Assembly (NCBI GenBank): GCA_036924085.1
Contig: JAVGWX010000013.1
Span: forward strand, 63,439,157-63,503,156
Length of the DNA: 64,000 nt
Source of the DNA: Ariolimax columbianus
Taxonomy: Eukaryota; Mollusca; Gastropoda; Stylommatophora; Arionidae
Reading direction: 5' to 3'
Shown: piece after piece, positions 10,130 through 20,514 of the stretch
How positions within the stretch are numbered: the first letter of the stretch is position 1
Layout of the letters: each line of letters starts with the position of its first letter
Notes under the pieces: generated by a model
What the model was told of the DNA's origin: nothing
Databases searched by the model: none
Seen by the model: only the letters and a program-made list of their open reading frames with translations
Position numbers and translations under genes: made by a program

Positions 10130-11520
10130 TGTTTTTTATGGTTGGTTGATTATTAATCCAGCAGCCAGTGGGCTCCTGTTCTTTGGCCCAATGTCATATA
10201 GTGGTATCTGCAAGTGTTTGTGAGCTGTTGTTTAGTCCCGTGCAAAGTGTTCCATTTGTCTGGTCTCGGAGGAAGAAGCTCTTTCCTAATGTCGGACATT
10301 TAATTTTAAAAACATGGTGTTCAAAAGTTTCATAGGGATGTGTGCACAGCCGGCACTCTGGAGTACGTTTTTGGTAGGATTCTGTTCAAGTGGCTGTTAA
10401 GTTACATATGTTGAGTTCAGTTCATCCCGTAACCCATCAGGTCGTTGGGGCACACTTGAAGACACTCCCAAAATCCCACGCCATCCCTCTCTGTCTGTCG
10501 CTGCCTGGCGTATCTCACCGGGACGAAGGCCTGACCACTCAGTGATGTTGTCCACCCATCTCTTCCTTGGACGTCCTCGCCCTCTCTGTCCCGGTACGGA
10601 ACCAAAGAGTATCGAGTTGGTAATTCCGTTGGACCTCGCGACGTGCCAGCACCAGGCGATCTTTCGTCTTTTGATAGCTGTGAACAGATCTTCAAAAGGA
10701 CCAATAGCGTCTTCAACTCTCTGACGGATTTCTACGTTTGTGACATGATCTTTATATGTAACATTTAGGAGTTTTCTATAGCACCTCATTTCCATTGCAT
10801 GTATTCTGCCCCGGATATCTGCTGTAATGGTCCAGGTCTCGCAGGCATACAGGAATATTGATAACACCAAAGAGCGCATTAGTCTAACTTTTATGCCGAG
10901 GGTGAGCCGCTTGTCTTGCCAAATAGGTTTCAGCCGAGTCAGCGCCGCTGTTTGTGCTATTCTGGCAATTACCTCTTTCTTCGATCCCTCTTCACTGATC
11001 AATGATCCCAAATATTTGAAACGTTTTACCACCTCAAGTTCCTGCCTATTTGCCTCTATTACAGATTTAAACCCTGCTATGTTATTGGTCATGAGCTTTG
11101 TTTTATCTGCATTTATTTCCATACCAAAACTCAGGGCCGCTCTATCCAATCTACCAATCAACTCCTGGAGTTCCTTTTCTGTGCCTGCCAATACATCAAT
11201 ATCATCAGCAAATTGGAAGTTTGTGATAAGCCTGTTACCTATTTTAACCGTGCCAACATGTCCTTTTAAGGTCATCTCCATTATTCTCTCCAAGAATATA
11301 TTGAAGAGTGTTGGGGAGAGTATACATCCCTGTCTCACACCCACCGTCGTACGGAACCAATCGCCTAGCGTTCCCTCTACCGAGACTGCGCTTGTCGCCT
11401 GCTCATACAGGTTTGTTGAGTGCGAAGTCGGAAAATGGTGCTTTGATCTTTCCTTCTCAGGAGGTTGATGTTGTATTTGGGATGGCCATATGTTTGTAGA
11501 GTTTGTTTTGTATTGAAGTA
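10130..11520 (-). mobile_element. LINE B remnant, split by a nested RTE-like LINE
   Basis: Minus-strand reading from about 11510 gives the LINE B segment with CTACAAACATATGGCCATCC, then LLRRKDQSTIFRLRTQ up to about 11421. It resumes at 10416 after the insert with TGTAACTTAACAGCCACTTG, then CRLCTHPYE-like codons, and the 3' end CATATAGTGGTATCTGCAAG near 10195. The two halves align in order with the uninterrupted copy at 20030-20400. The original RNase H and RT parts are missing (5' truncation). Confidence 0.8.
10417..11413 (-). pseudogene. Nested RTE-like LINE with a long intact RT fragment and 8-bp TSD
   Basis: The minus strand encodes RT palm and C-terminus. NLYEQATSAV and VRQGCILSPTLFNIFLERIM (motif B region) start near 11410. 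FADDIDVLAG is the catalytic box, GMEINADKTKLM follows, then FKYLGSLISEEGS and LFLYACETW-like motifs, and finally IAWCWHVARSNG and RGRPRKRW. It stays open for more than 300 codons (start of the open frame at 11344, stop near 10397), so it is fairly young. It lacks the N-terminal endonuclease. The 8-bp repeat TGTTGAGT at 10409-10416 and 11414-11421 flanks it and is part of the host LINE B sequence, so this is a true nested insertion. Confidence 0.88.
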
Positions 11521-11684
11521 TTATACCTTTTTAAAAAAATAATACTCTGGGGTCGATACATTGCAGCAGCAGAAACTCATTCTCTTTGTTCTGAGATCTC
11601 AAGGCATAGTTGGATTGTAGACCCTGGATAAAAAAGAAATAACTGTCGTACGAGTTTATTATTACTGGTTTAGTCGAGGATTCC

Positions 11685-11965
11685 GTGGCGAAGTGGTTAA
11701 GCCTGTCGGCCTCGTGATCAGGTGGTGTGGGTTCAACTCCAGACTCCGCCGTATTTTTCGCGGGTGCTTGATGCAGACTCACCTGCATCTTGTAGTCGCC
11801 CCCTAGTCATCTTGCCCTTGACTTGCGACTGGGGTCGAGCGGCACGAGACGAGAGAGTGAGGATTAAAAGTAGCGCAGTTAATCCTTACTAAAAAAATAG
11901 CTCTAGCAAAATAAATTATGTCGTCTATGATGGACGGCGCCCTTTGCCTTTTTTTTTGGTTTAGT
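11685..11965 (+). mobile_element. tRNA-headed SINE
   Basis: GTGGCGAAGTGGTTAAGCCT (A box) and GTGGGTTCAACTCCAGACTC (B box) are spaced as in a class II-length tRNA. A non-coding body follows with GCGGGTGCTTGATGCAGAC. The extended non-tRNA body argues for a SINE rather than a tRNA gene. Confidence 0.6.
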
Positions 11966-12059
11966 CGACAGGTTTTCAGGATAGGGACTACAGGCCATTC
12001 TGCAACTGCTGTCACCACGTCAAGTGTTTGCTATGCTTGTTTATTTCACCCCTACGAGA

Positions 12060-12415
12060 AATGATATGGCTAGTTCAGTCAGGCACAACATACTGACCTG
12101 GATGTCCCATCAGGGTCAGACACAGTATACTGACCAAGACTATTATGTCTGTTTCATCTAGCATTACCTAGAAACAGGTTGTTTTTAAGGTAGTCTAGCT
12201 GACGAGATGTGGATCGACATGATCCTCGTTGTAGTGAGCGTCACGCAAATGAAGCTAAACATAGCACATCCGCATGGAAGAGGAACCCGGGGCCCACCTT
12301 CATCAGCACGCTTGGGATGTGACGAAAAGTACTACAACCCTCCACTTAACTACTTTCTCACGGCACACAACGGAGTGAACTTACTCATTGTGGGCGTTGA
12401 ACAATAACATCATTT
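12060..12415 (+). mobile_element. SINE C copy
   Basis: Shows the SINE C order: CAGGCACAACATACTGACC, GACCAAGAC, GATCGACATGATCC, GTAGTGAGCGTCACGCAAAT, CCACCTTCATCAGCACGCTT, GGGATGTGA, CCACTTAAC and ACTCATTGTGGGCGTT. The same order occurs at 18920, 29583 (minus), 31325 and 37525 (minus). About 350 bp, non-coding. Confidence 0.8.
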
Positions 12416-12429
12416 CACCCCCAATAGAA

Positions 12430-12530
12430 AAACAAAATATACCTTACCAGGGATTTGATCCACTGCCCTCCTTGTCAGCAGGCAGGTTTCAACATCATTC
12501 AGCCACGCACTCCTCGTAGACCATGCATAA
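12430..12530 (-). mobile_element. tRNA-like SINE head
   Basis: The minus strand has GTGCGTGGCTGAATGATG and GTGGATCAAATCCCTGG spaced like A and B boxes. Diverged and without a cloverleaf I can confirm. Confidence 0.45.
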
Positions 12531-13431
12531 ACCCACAAATTTGAACATGGATAATTTGTCTATCGTTTGGTGCAAACCACACATATTTTAAGTCTGCAAT
12601 TACCAAAACTTTTAAAATGCGTTTTGAAAGGCTATGTTTATAGTTTTAATATTAAATGTTTCTAGTTTTAGAAATAACTGTTTATAGCTTTGCAAATAAA
12701 TGTTTATAGTTTTAAAAATAACTTTATGGTTTTAGAAATAACTGTTCATAGTGTTTTTGGTTTTGAAATGTGTTTTTACTTTATTTTCACTGTTTTGGGG
12801 TCATTCTTCCTATCAGTGTTGGCTCTAAAAAAATAGTAATTATTGAAAACGAAACATGCATTAAGCACGATCTGCATGCCTCGCTCTGAAACTGCTGTGC
12901 ATGTTCAGATTTACATTATCACCAGCAATCAAACAGATATTTTTGTGTTTAATTCTGGAATTAAAAACACAAATTTAAGAAAATGAAACATTAAATGGAA
13001 ACTGTAATAGTACAGCAGGTCAAAAGTTGATAACTTAAAAAGTATGACTCAGTTACCTTTCTAGGACAGAAACAATACCTTTTTTATTTATGTTTTATAT
13101 GCCTTAACTAAGCCATATCTGTTTATATTATTTTCAACAAGACAATGTTAATGACTGTTCTCTTTGTCACCAACTAAATGAATTGTTGAAGAGATGCAAT
13201 GAAATTGTTTCAATGATTATCTTTGTTAACGGGTGTTTTGATATGTATAAATGCCAACACCTAATGTCTGTGGAAGTTCAATTTCTACATTTAATTTCTC
13301 AAATGAGAAGTTGATTAACAATCAAGTCTAGCATTTATTTTTCCGCAGATGTTTGAATAAAAATAAATTGCTTTCACATTTTGGTAATTTTTAATTGAAT
13401 TTCAATTTTATGAATTTTATTAAAGTAAAAT
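12531..13431. other. Unassigned AT-rich intron or intergenic DNA
   Basis: AT-rich with short repeated motifs around TTTATAGTTTTA at 12640-12760. No exon or transposon recognised. Confidence 0.4.
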
Positions 13432-14152
13432 GTGAGGCGTGCTGAAATGAAACCAGGGTACTACAACAAGTGAACATATGCTCGATGCGCATGATGACAT
13501 CATTTGTGGTGTAAACAGCACATACCAACTGTCAAATTTGCAAAATGTCATTATCCTCCGATTTATAGTTTCCTCAGCAGACCGTTGAAAACATGGCGAG
13601 TGTGATACAAAATCCGTCCAGAGTTGATCAGCGAGCAGAGATTCAGTTTCTAACATCTGAAGGATGTAGACCAGTTGACATTCATTGCAGAATACAGGCA
13701 GTGTATGGTGACGAAAGTGTGTCGAAGACAACGGTGAAGAACTGTACAACGATGTTTAAAGCAGGACGTGAGTTAATGCAACAATATGCTCCTGACTTGG
13801 TCTTGGAGGATCTTTCGTTAACTCGTGTCCTTCTTTAAACATCGTTGTCCAGTTCTCCACTGTTGTCTTCGATACACTTTTGTCACCATACACTGCCTGC
13901 ATTCTGCGATGAATGTCAACTGGTCAATATCTTTCAGCTGTTAGAAACCGAATCATTGCTCGCTGATCAACTCTGGACAGATTCAGTATCACGCCTGCCA
14001 TGTTTTCAATGATCTGCTGAGAAAAGTATGAGTCGGAGGATAATGAAATTTTGCAAACTTGACGGTTGGTATGTGCTATTTACACCAGAAGTGACGTCAT
14101 CATGCGAATGTTCACTTGTTGCAATTTGGTCTGGTTTCATTTGAACACACCT
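13432..14152. mobile_element. Palindromic (foldback) mariner derivative, copy 1
   Basis: The left arm (13432 to about 13773) is the mariner 5' end, as at 4315-4735, and includes a transposase N-terminal frame at 13593 (RVDQRAEIQFLTSEGCRP). The right arm is the same sequence inverted, ending at GGTTTCATTTGAACACACC near 14152. A loop of about 41 bp (CAACAATATGCTCCTGACTT onward) separates the arms. Both ends are therefore transposon 5' ends. It cannot encode transposase and ends about 65 bp before the first MAP4K exon. Confidence 0.85.
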
Positions 14153-14216
14153 TGTCTGTTGAGGACAATATGTTGGAGTTGTAAATTTATCATAACTTTT
14201 GTTTTGTTCATTTCAG

Positions 14217-14253
14217 ACCAACATTACAGCTGAGCTCGTCTCCTCCAACTCAG
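14217..14253 (+). CDS. MAP4K3/5-like: MAP4K3/5-like kinase, linker exon (window exon 1)
   Basis: A 37-nt exon between a TTTCAG acceptor and a CAG|GTAAGT donor. The first base completes a codon begun in an upstream exon, and 12 codons follow (PTLQLSSSPPTQ). The reading frame continues directly into the next exon, which begins PPTT. Linkers between the kinase and CNH domains of germinal-centre kinases are Ser/Pro-rich and poorly conserved, so the assignment rests on splice-site quality and phase rather than homology. The upstream exon it must join was not found in this window. This is the least certain exon of the gene. Confidence 0.5.
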
Positions 14254-14569
14254 GTAAGTTAACTCAAGATAGTGTTTGAGGAATTCATAATTTGCTATGA
14301 GCTTGCAGTTTCCTCTAAATCGAACGGAGTAAAAACCATATAGCAGATACAGGAATTTACATACCTGGTAAGTGTCTTTGCTGACAATGGCAGACTGGAC
14401 AGAGAGATTGAAAATAGAATTCAAAAGACAAACAACGTGTACTACCAGTTAGAACTAATCCTGAAACATCCAAGTGTCACAATGTCCACTAATGCTGGTA
14501 ATATCATATTATGTGGTTGTATCATATGTGAAATGAAAGGTGATTGCATGAGTGATAAGAAAATACCTT

Positions 14570-15165
14570 GATCTTGATGATCTGTTTCTCAGCGTAGCTG
14601 CGGGTCCCACCTCAATGTGGGGAATAACCTGGAACCCGAACTGACAAGACGTTGCCGCGTTAGTTTGGCAGCCTTTTTGTCTATTAACACGGTCCTGGAT
14701 GGTTGCCATGACCAGGACCTTCAAGCCTCCCTTTTCAATTACACTGTACTCCCCGTGATGTGCTACAGTACTGAAACGTGGACACTAACAAAATCACTAG
14801 ACGACAAATTGAGAGTGACCCAGGCCTTCATTGAGAGACCCTTTGTTGAAATCACTCTCCGGAACCAACATATGCAAGATCTCCACAATTCTGACATAAG
14901 ACGATTGTCCCTGGTGAAGGAGGCAGTAATCCATGCAGACAAGGTAAAACATAGATGGGCAGGTCACATGTTAAAACAAAACAATGGAGCACAGCGACAG
15001 CAGTCTGGTACCCCCGAGGTAAGAAGTTACTGCGGGGAAGACCTCCAATGCATTGGTCAAACTCTCTTGCTGTACGCTATAACATCTGTGATACCTCTAG
15101 AGGAGCACTCATCACACACTGGACTTTCGTGGCCCAAGACAGGGTCCACTGGAGATGAATTTAGG
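14570..15165 (+). pseudogene. LINE reverse-transcriptase C-terminal fragment, frameshifted
   Basis: From about 14617 the translation shows the post-palm RT region (RCRVSLAAFLSINTVL), then VMCYSTETWTL, RHKWAGH-like KHRWAGHMLK and, after a frameshift near 15000, RGRPPMHWSNSL and the closing WTFVAQDRVHWR. This motif order (YG-ETW, W-GH, RGRP--RW, W---A-DR--WR) is the standard C-terminus of many animal LINEs. It lies in the MAP4K intron after exon 1, with no intact RT core. Confidence 0.75.
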
Positions 15166-15925
15166 ATAAGAAAATATAAATATATTTCCATTTTTAAGAT
15201 AGTCAAGAATTCAGAAACACGCAACAACAACCAACAAAAACTGCGCAGATAAAATATGTCATTAACATGTTATTATAAACTGCTAATCCGTATGTTTTAT
15301 TGTTTGGGACACAGCTGTTTGGAAACTACATCCATTTATGAAAATATCCTACGAAGACCTAACATGACATTTAGAGAATCATTGTTACCTGGCGCGAAAA
15401 TGCCCACTTTACCTTTAAACAGGTAAAATTTAATATTTTGCAAAAATGTCAGGTATGGATGGCTCTATGTTAGTTTATTTACAGTCAAACACGGAAAGAA
15501 TAGATTTACTTTTGTTTCCGAGTCATAAAAGCATCTATCGTGCGGAAAACTAAACAAAATGTATGTATATTGTCTCTGGCCACAAAAAGTCAATGTTTGC
15601 TTCATTAGACAACTCCCACTCTGTTTTTTAGAATTAACTTCTCTGTCAGAATAATTTTGACTAGAAAAATTATCACAATAGCTAAAATGAAATGTACATT
15701 TTCATTTTCAGAAATAGTTTCAAAACTTTCTGTGCAGAAAAAAGGAATAGATCGATGCTTGCAGATTTATCAAAAATAGAATTTCGTGACTAAAACAGTA
15801 AACAAATAATTTTTTAACAGAAGCTGTTTAGTTTTAACATTTAACTAAACTAAAGAATCAGCTATGTTTCTGAAGTATCTAAAAAGTCTGTCGCGCAGAA
15901 AAAATATATGGCGTCCCATCCTAAC
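15166..15925. other. Unassigned intronic DNA
   Basis: AT-rich. No repeat family or exon recognised. Confidence 0.35.
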
Positions 15926-16095
15926 CGACAGCAAAAAATGTCCGCTGACAGTGGCGTCCCATCCTGAACGCCAGGAAAAAATGTCTTCTGACAGTGGCAC
16001 ACATCCTGAACGCGAGAAAAAAATGTCTGCTGACAGTGGCACACATCCTGAACGCCAGGAAAAAATGTCCTCTGACAGTGGCGCCCTAACCTTAA
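15926..16095. repeat. Short minisatellite, about 45-bp unit
   Basis: Four imperfect copies of CATCCTGAACGCCAGGAAAA followed by ATGTCTTCTGACAGTGG. Open on both strands because of unit length. It leads into the second array at 16150. Confidence 0.85.
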
Positions 16096-16149
16096 TGACA
16101 AAACAGTGGCCTCCCATCCTTAACTACAGGAATCAAATGACCCCTAACA

Positions 16150-16615
16150 GTCACCTCTCATCCTGAAAAAGTGGTCTCTCATCCTAAAAGAGTGATCTCT
16201 TGTCCTGAAAGATCGGCCTCTCGCCCTGAAAGAGTGGTCTCTTGTCCTGAAAGTGGGGTCTCACCCCAAAAAAGTGATCTCTCATCCTGAAATAGCACCC
16301 TCTCATCCTGAAATAGCGCCCTCTCACCCTGAAAGAGTGGCCTCTCACCCTGAAAGAGTGATCTCTCATCCTGAAATAGCACCCACTTGTCCTGAAGGAG
16401 TGGCCTCTCATCCTGAAAGAGTGGCCTCACATCCTGAAAGAGTGGACTTTCGTCCTGAAAAAGTGCCCTCTCATCCTGAAAAAGTGGTCTCTCATCCTGA
16501 AATAGTGCCCTCTCATCCTGAAAGAATGGCTTCTCATCCTGAAAGAGTGGCTTCTCGTCCTGAAAGAGTGACCTCTTGTCCTGAAAAAGTGGTGTCTCGT
16601 CCTAAAAGAGTTGAA
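16150..16615. repeat. Minisatellite, about 18-19-bp unit (CTCATCCTGAAAGAGTGGC)
   Basis: About 24 tandem units of CTCATCCTGAAAGAGTGG with A/T-rich or C-rich variants. It ends about 40 bp upstream of the acceptor of the exon at 16654. The plus-strand reading (SHPERV repeats) is a by-product and is not part of the spliced frame. Confidence 0.92.
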
Positions 16616-16653
16616 TGTAAAAATTGTCTTATGTTCTATATTTGTCTTGACAG

Positions 16654-16855
16654 CCTCCGACGACATTAGAATGTGCCAAAGCCAAAGGAGGGCGTGGCAG
16701 GTTGAACAGCAATAGGTCTGACGTTAGTGCTGACGACGAGGATGATGATCTGATAGAAGACTGCGGACCTGATGTCGAGTCTTTAATTGATCGAATGCTG
16801 ACCTTGACACCCCAGGCTGCACATCTGTCATCTTTACCTGGCCTTGATGTCTCAA
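16654..16855 (+). CDS. MAP4K3/5-like: MAP4K3/5-like kinase, acidic linker exon (window exon 2)
   Basis: A 202-nt exon after a TTGTCTTGACAG acceptor, with a GTAAAT donor. It enters in phase 0 and leaves in phase 1, matching both neighbours. It encodes PPTTLECAKAKGGRGRLNSN, an acidic run (ADDEDDDLIED) and a predicted helical segment, VESLIDRMLTLT. Position and character fit the low-complexity linker between the Ste20-type kinase domain and the CNH domain. Vertebrate MAP4K3/5 also have an acidic patch in this linker. I see no catalytic motif. A minisatellite lies just upstream and a TTAA-MITE begins 32 bp downstream of the donor. Confidence 0.68.
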
Positions 16856-17082
16856 GTAAATGTGGGTTCCAAACTTTTATTACTTTAACCTTTACCAGAC
16901 TGCTTAAAAATATGTGCCTAATATTCCCTTTTACGGCATCGATTTTCAGCACATGATTATTACTATGGTTGTTGACTTTAAGAGCCTGAACCATTTTTAT
17001 TGGTTGGTCTATTGATGTGATTTTGTTGTGTGCAGAGACATTAATGAATAAAGAATGTGTTGTTGTTATTGTTTTTTTGCCT

Positions 17083-17112
17083 TGTGTGTGTGCGCGTGCG
17101 TGCGTGCGTGTC
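17083..17112. repeat. GT/GCGT microsatellite
   Basis: A run of TGTG then GCGTGCGTGCGTG inside the MITE. Confidence 0.8.
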
Positions 17113-17205
17113 TTAGTTAGTGAGTTAGTATCTGAAATAAAAGAAGATGAAGGTGGAGATTTATAAAAACAAAGTGCAAAAATTTTGACTCACTGATTAT
17201 TAAAA

Positions 17206-17816
17206 CCTTTAGCACTCTGAGGACTGTCTGCCGCAGCCAAACTTGACTCACTTATACATTTTAAAATTTCTTTTTATTAAGCACTGAGACCCTACTAATA
17301 GCCATTTTTTACTGCTGAATATGTCACGTCCATCTACACAGGCTTATTGCCAGTAAAATTATTGTACGTTAGATTATAAATGGATTTTAAACGATTTATT
17401 TTCTTATTTTGCCGATTGGAGCTGCCCGACTTTTTGGGGAAAGGCGAAGTAGGTTGTTGGGAAGGATCTTTATCGAGTAGATCTGTTTATTTTATTTGTT
17501 TAGATGTAATAACTATGTTTGAATTGGAAACTAACAGTTGTGCCGATATTATAAACACGGTTTCCATGTATTTCTATTGGAGCGACTAGGCCTAGCACGG
17601 AAAGTCCAAATATTTTTGGTTTAAAAAAAAAATTTCACATTCATCTTCTTGAATCTCAGAAACTAACAAACACACAACAAAAGCAATAACATCAACAACT
17701 TCTTTATTCATTTATCGACTAACAAATAGAACGGATAACATTTCTGAAAGTCAACTACTATAGCAAAATATCAAGTTGGGAAAAGTTTTCAAAAACTTTT
17801 GGCAGCGTGCTGAAGG
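17206..17816 (+). mobile_element. TTAA-MITE (plus), nested in a minus-strand copy
   Basis: Begins CCTTTAGCACTCTGAGG next to TTAAAA and ends GCGTGCTGAAGG. It carries the family markers ACGTTAGATTATAAATGG, GAAGTAGGTTGTTGGGAAGG, GAGCGACTAGGCCTAG and AAACTAACAAACACACAAC. The right TTAA is mutated to TAGG. The open frame 17380-17589 recurs in other copies only as fragments and has no known domain. Confidence 0.8.
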
Positions 17817-17838
17817 TAGGAACGCCACTCCTCATATA

Positions 17839-18100
17839 GTACAGTATCCCATAGCATTACTGCCGTAGGGGTGTGAGGTGTTAGCGATCTCACATTTCAA
17901 AGGCTCGGCTATATGAGGGCGGTAGCCATCTCCTCTCCCTCGCCGCTTTTACTTCCCGGACTGAACCGGTACCCATTTAAGGCTGGGTCGACCCGGGAGC
18001 CATTGCGGTCTGAAAAAAACATTACCGCCTCAACTGGGGAATGAACCCAGGACCACTCAGATGCGAAGCAGGCCCGCTAACCACTGCGGTACGCGGCTCC
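17839..18100 (-). mobile_element. tRNA-headed SINE with 11-bp TSD
   Basis: Read from 18100 on the minus strand it begins GGAGCCGCGTACCGCAGTGG with TTAGCGGGCC (A box) and CCTGGGTTCATTCCCC (B box). The direct repeat CTCCTCATATA flanks it at 17828-17838 and 18101-18111. Confidence 0.82.
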
Positions 18101-18549
18101 CTCCTCATATAATCCATCGAAATCACAATAAAACACTGTTGCTGTTCTTTCTAACATAGACCTATCTGTTAGTTTTTACTTCAAATGTATTCATTAAATC
18201 TATGTGAACGAACTAAACGTATCTACTTCACAAATATCTTCGACAACTTACTTCACCATCCCCAATAATGGGCCCAGTCCACACTAATTGGAGAATATAT
18301 CCTTTCAAAACTCTTTTTGTCAAAATCCTCCTTGAGTTTCCCGGCTAAAATTGGTCAAAAAGAAAGTGATGGTAGTGTAAAATCAAATCAGCCACATTTT
18401 TGTAGTTGTCAGTGGCACACAGGTTGTTTAAATATGAAAAAATTCCACACACAAATATCTACTTTTACCACAGGGCAATCTATATTTGCCTTCGAATAAT
18501 CGTGTTTTTGTTTGGAAAATTATAAATTGTCGGTGGTGTGGTAGGTTAA

Positions 18550-18915
18550 ATTGTTTGTAATTATTTTCTTACAAATAATGTGCCAAACTAACTGTAGCAC
18601 CCAGCTTCGCATGGGATGTAACATAATTTTCAGATCGGATGGAATTAGCCAAATTCTTTGAACAAAAGATTCACAAGGCAAGCACAACATATACGACCCC
18701 ACAACAAACAGACTACTTTCCCATTGGACGACACGCCCCTGCGACAGAAACGACTAGAACCTGAGTTGGGACCCGCTCAGAGGTGACCACCACTTGACGA
18801 AGAACAGGTCGAACTAAGAACTTTGAACAAAAACATTTTCCTTTTTGTGTGTCCCTCTTAAGATTGTGGTCTCGACTGGGCAAATTTCTTCCACTTCTAA
18901 TCCGCCAATTTCTCA
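18550..18915. other. Unassigned, with a short piece like repeat D
   Basis: The segment near 18790-18830 (ACAGGTCGAACTAAGAAC) resembles the end of repeat D. Nothing else recognised. Confidence 0.35.
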
Positions 18916-18919
18916 TCAC

Positions 18920-19265
18920 CGAGGATGAAGACTAACATCTTGTCAGGCAAAATATACTGATCAGACATATTAGTCAGGGGCAGGCAAAACATACTGACCA
19001 AGACCCTCACCTTGGCTTCCTAGTAGCCCTGCTCGCAAACATGCTGTTTTCATGGCAGACTGAGGTGATGAATTGGCATGATCACCGTAGTAGTGAGCGA
19101 CATGCAGATGGAGCCAAGCAAAGCACAACCGCCTGGAGGACCCTGGTCCACCTTCATCAGCACGCTCGGGATGTGAGGAAAGCTACTGTAACCCGCCACT
19201 TAACATCTTTTTTCAGGGCGCACAAAAGAGTAGACCTACTCATTGTGGGCATTCGAAACAACAAC
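18920..19265 (+). mobile_element. SINE C copy
   Basis: Same marker order as the 31325 copy: TCAGGCAAAATATACTGATC, GACCAAGACCC, CACCTTGGCTTCC, GGCATGATCACC, CCACCTTCATCAGCACGCTC, GGGATGTGAGGAAAGCTACT, CCACTTAACA and ACTCATTGTGGGCATTCG, with an AAC tail. LINE B sequence follows directly. Confidence 0.85.
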
Positions 19266-19267
19266 CT

Positions 19268-20405
19268 TCAAAGATCCAAAAACATTGTTATTTTTACAGA
19301 TTCGATTCAGTTCTTCAAGCATTAGAAGATGCTGGTCAATGTTGACCTGACTTTATCCAAATATCTCTAGACATTGACCATATTGTCTAGCCACATGCTG
19401 TCAAAATAGTTCTGCAGTGGATCTCTGGAAATTTTAAACACACCTGACAATGACATGGCAGACAGACTAGCAAAGAAGACAGGCAGACAGACTAACAAAG
19501 AAGGCAGACAGACTAGCAATGAAGGCAGACAGACTAGCAAAGAAGACAGGCAGACAGACTAGCAATGAAGGCAGACAGACTAGCAAAGAAGACAGGCAGA
19601 CAGACTAACAAAGAAGGCAGACAGACTAGCAATGAAGGCAGACAGACTAGCAAAGAAGACAGGCAGACAGACTAACAAAGAAGGCAGACAGACTAGCAAA
19701 GAAGGCAGACATACTAGCAATGAAGGCAGACAGACTAGCAAAGAAGACAGGCAGACAGACTAGCAAAGAAGGCAGACAGACTAGCAAAGAAGGCAGACAT
19801 ACTAGCAATGAAGGCAGACAGACTAGCAAAGAAGGCAGACAGACTAGCAAAGAAGGCAGACAGACTAACAAAGAAGGCAGACAGACTAACAAAGAAGGCA
19901 GACATACTAGCAATGAAGGCAGACATACTAGCAATGAAGGCAGACAGACTAGCAAAGAAGGGATCAAGATAAGAACAACCACTTCACAAGCAGCTCATAA
20001 GAACAGCAAACAAAGAAACTTGACTGAACAGATGAGCCATGGGAAACACAGGAAGGGAGATCTACAGACATACGGCAAGCCCCAATCCAAATGGCTGTAT
20101 AAATCAACTCGCAAGGAAAGATATGAGCACCATTTTTCTACTAAGAACCCAACACATCTCACTTAACAACCACTTGAACATAACCCAACCACAACACACT
20201 CCTGAGTGCCATATGAAACCGTTGATCATCAACTCTTTGAAAGCTCAGCGATGTTAGGAAAATGCTTCTTCCTTCAAGGCCTGATAAATGGAATACATTG
20301 TATAGCACTAGACAACAACTGATAAACACGTGCAGATACTATTACATGGCATTGGGTCAAAGGGCAGGAGCCTGGATGCCCGCTGGATCCGTAACAACAA
20401 CAGCA
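19268..20405 (+). pseudogene. LINE B copy: RNase H domain with internal tandem amplification, then 3' end
   Basis: The frame starts SKNIVIFTDSIQFF, the first catalytic strand of an RNase H domain (the D of TDS). It goes on through decayed codons to LQWISGNF and then DNDMADRLAKK, where the D of the ADRLAK motif is the usual last catalytic acid. The stretch 19448-19962 is a tandem expansion of exactly this motif. After it, normal LINE B sequence resumes: CTACAGACATACGGCAAGCC, the RKDMSTIFLLRTQH region at 20115-20160, and the WNTLY...YYYMALGQRAGAW 3' end with an AAC-rich tail. Several frameshifts; non-functional. Confidence 0.8.
19448..19962. repeat. Minisatellite grown from the RNase H MADRLAK codons
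   Basis: About 24 copies of GGCAGACAGACTAGCAAAGAA (21 bp), some with a 4-bp ACAG insertion or with AACAAAG or ATACTAG variants. The first copy is in frame with the LINE B RNase H domain as MADRLAKK. Confidence 0.93.
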
Positions 20406-20514
20406 ACCCGGTCGGCAATGATGTCAGTTATGCATAAAAGAACACATTTGTATACCTTGAGGCTGTTTACCATAACATCCACCTTATTGATTAATTGTTA
20501 TTTTTTTTAACCAG

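Larger units (their letters stand above)
16888..18545 (-). mobile_element. TTAA-MITE (minus), interrupted by a second MITE and a SINE
   Basis: The left end is TTAA (16884-16887) followed by CCTTTACCAGACTGC. The right end is GTGGTGTGGTAGG followed by TTAA (18546-18549). Internal marker segments appear in reverse order relative to the plus-strand copies: TTGTTGACTTTAAGAGCC, GTGTGCAGAGACATTAATG, then after the interruption ATCCATCGAAATCACAA, CTGTTAGTTTTTACTTC and GTATCTACTTCACAAATATC. Removing 17206-17816 and 17839-18100 brings these markers into the order seen in uninterrupted copies. Non-coding. Confidence 0.75.

Noticed and set aside
11690..11765. Functional tRNA gene (also considered at 8755, 12430, 17839, 34170, 41925, 43300)
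   Set aside because: A and B boxes are present, but they continue into non-tRNA bodies with tails and TSDs in several cases, so SINE heads are the better call.
1..14216. Kinase-domain exons of the MAP4K gene
   Set aside because: I looked for HRD, DFG and APE-type kinase motifs with splice signals and saw none. These exons are presumed to be left of the window.
16253..16669. Read-through coding extension of exon 2 (SHPERV repeats)
   Set aside because: It is a minisatellite upstream of a good acceptor, and its frame does not join the exon 1 phase.
17380..17589. Small gene within the MITE
   Set aside because: Similar frames appear in other MITE copies only because the non-coding repeat is shared. 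The frames are not conserved in length or register.
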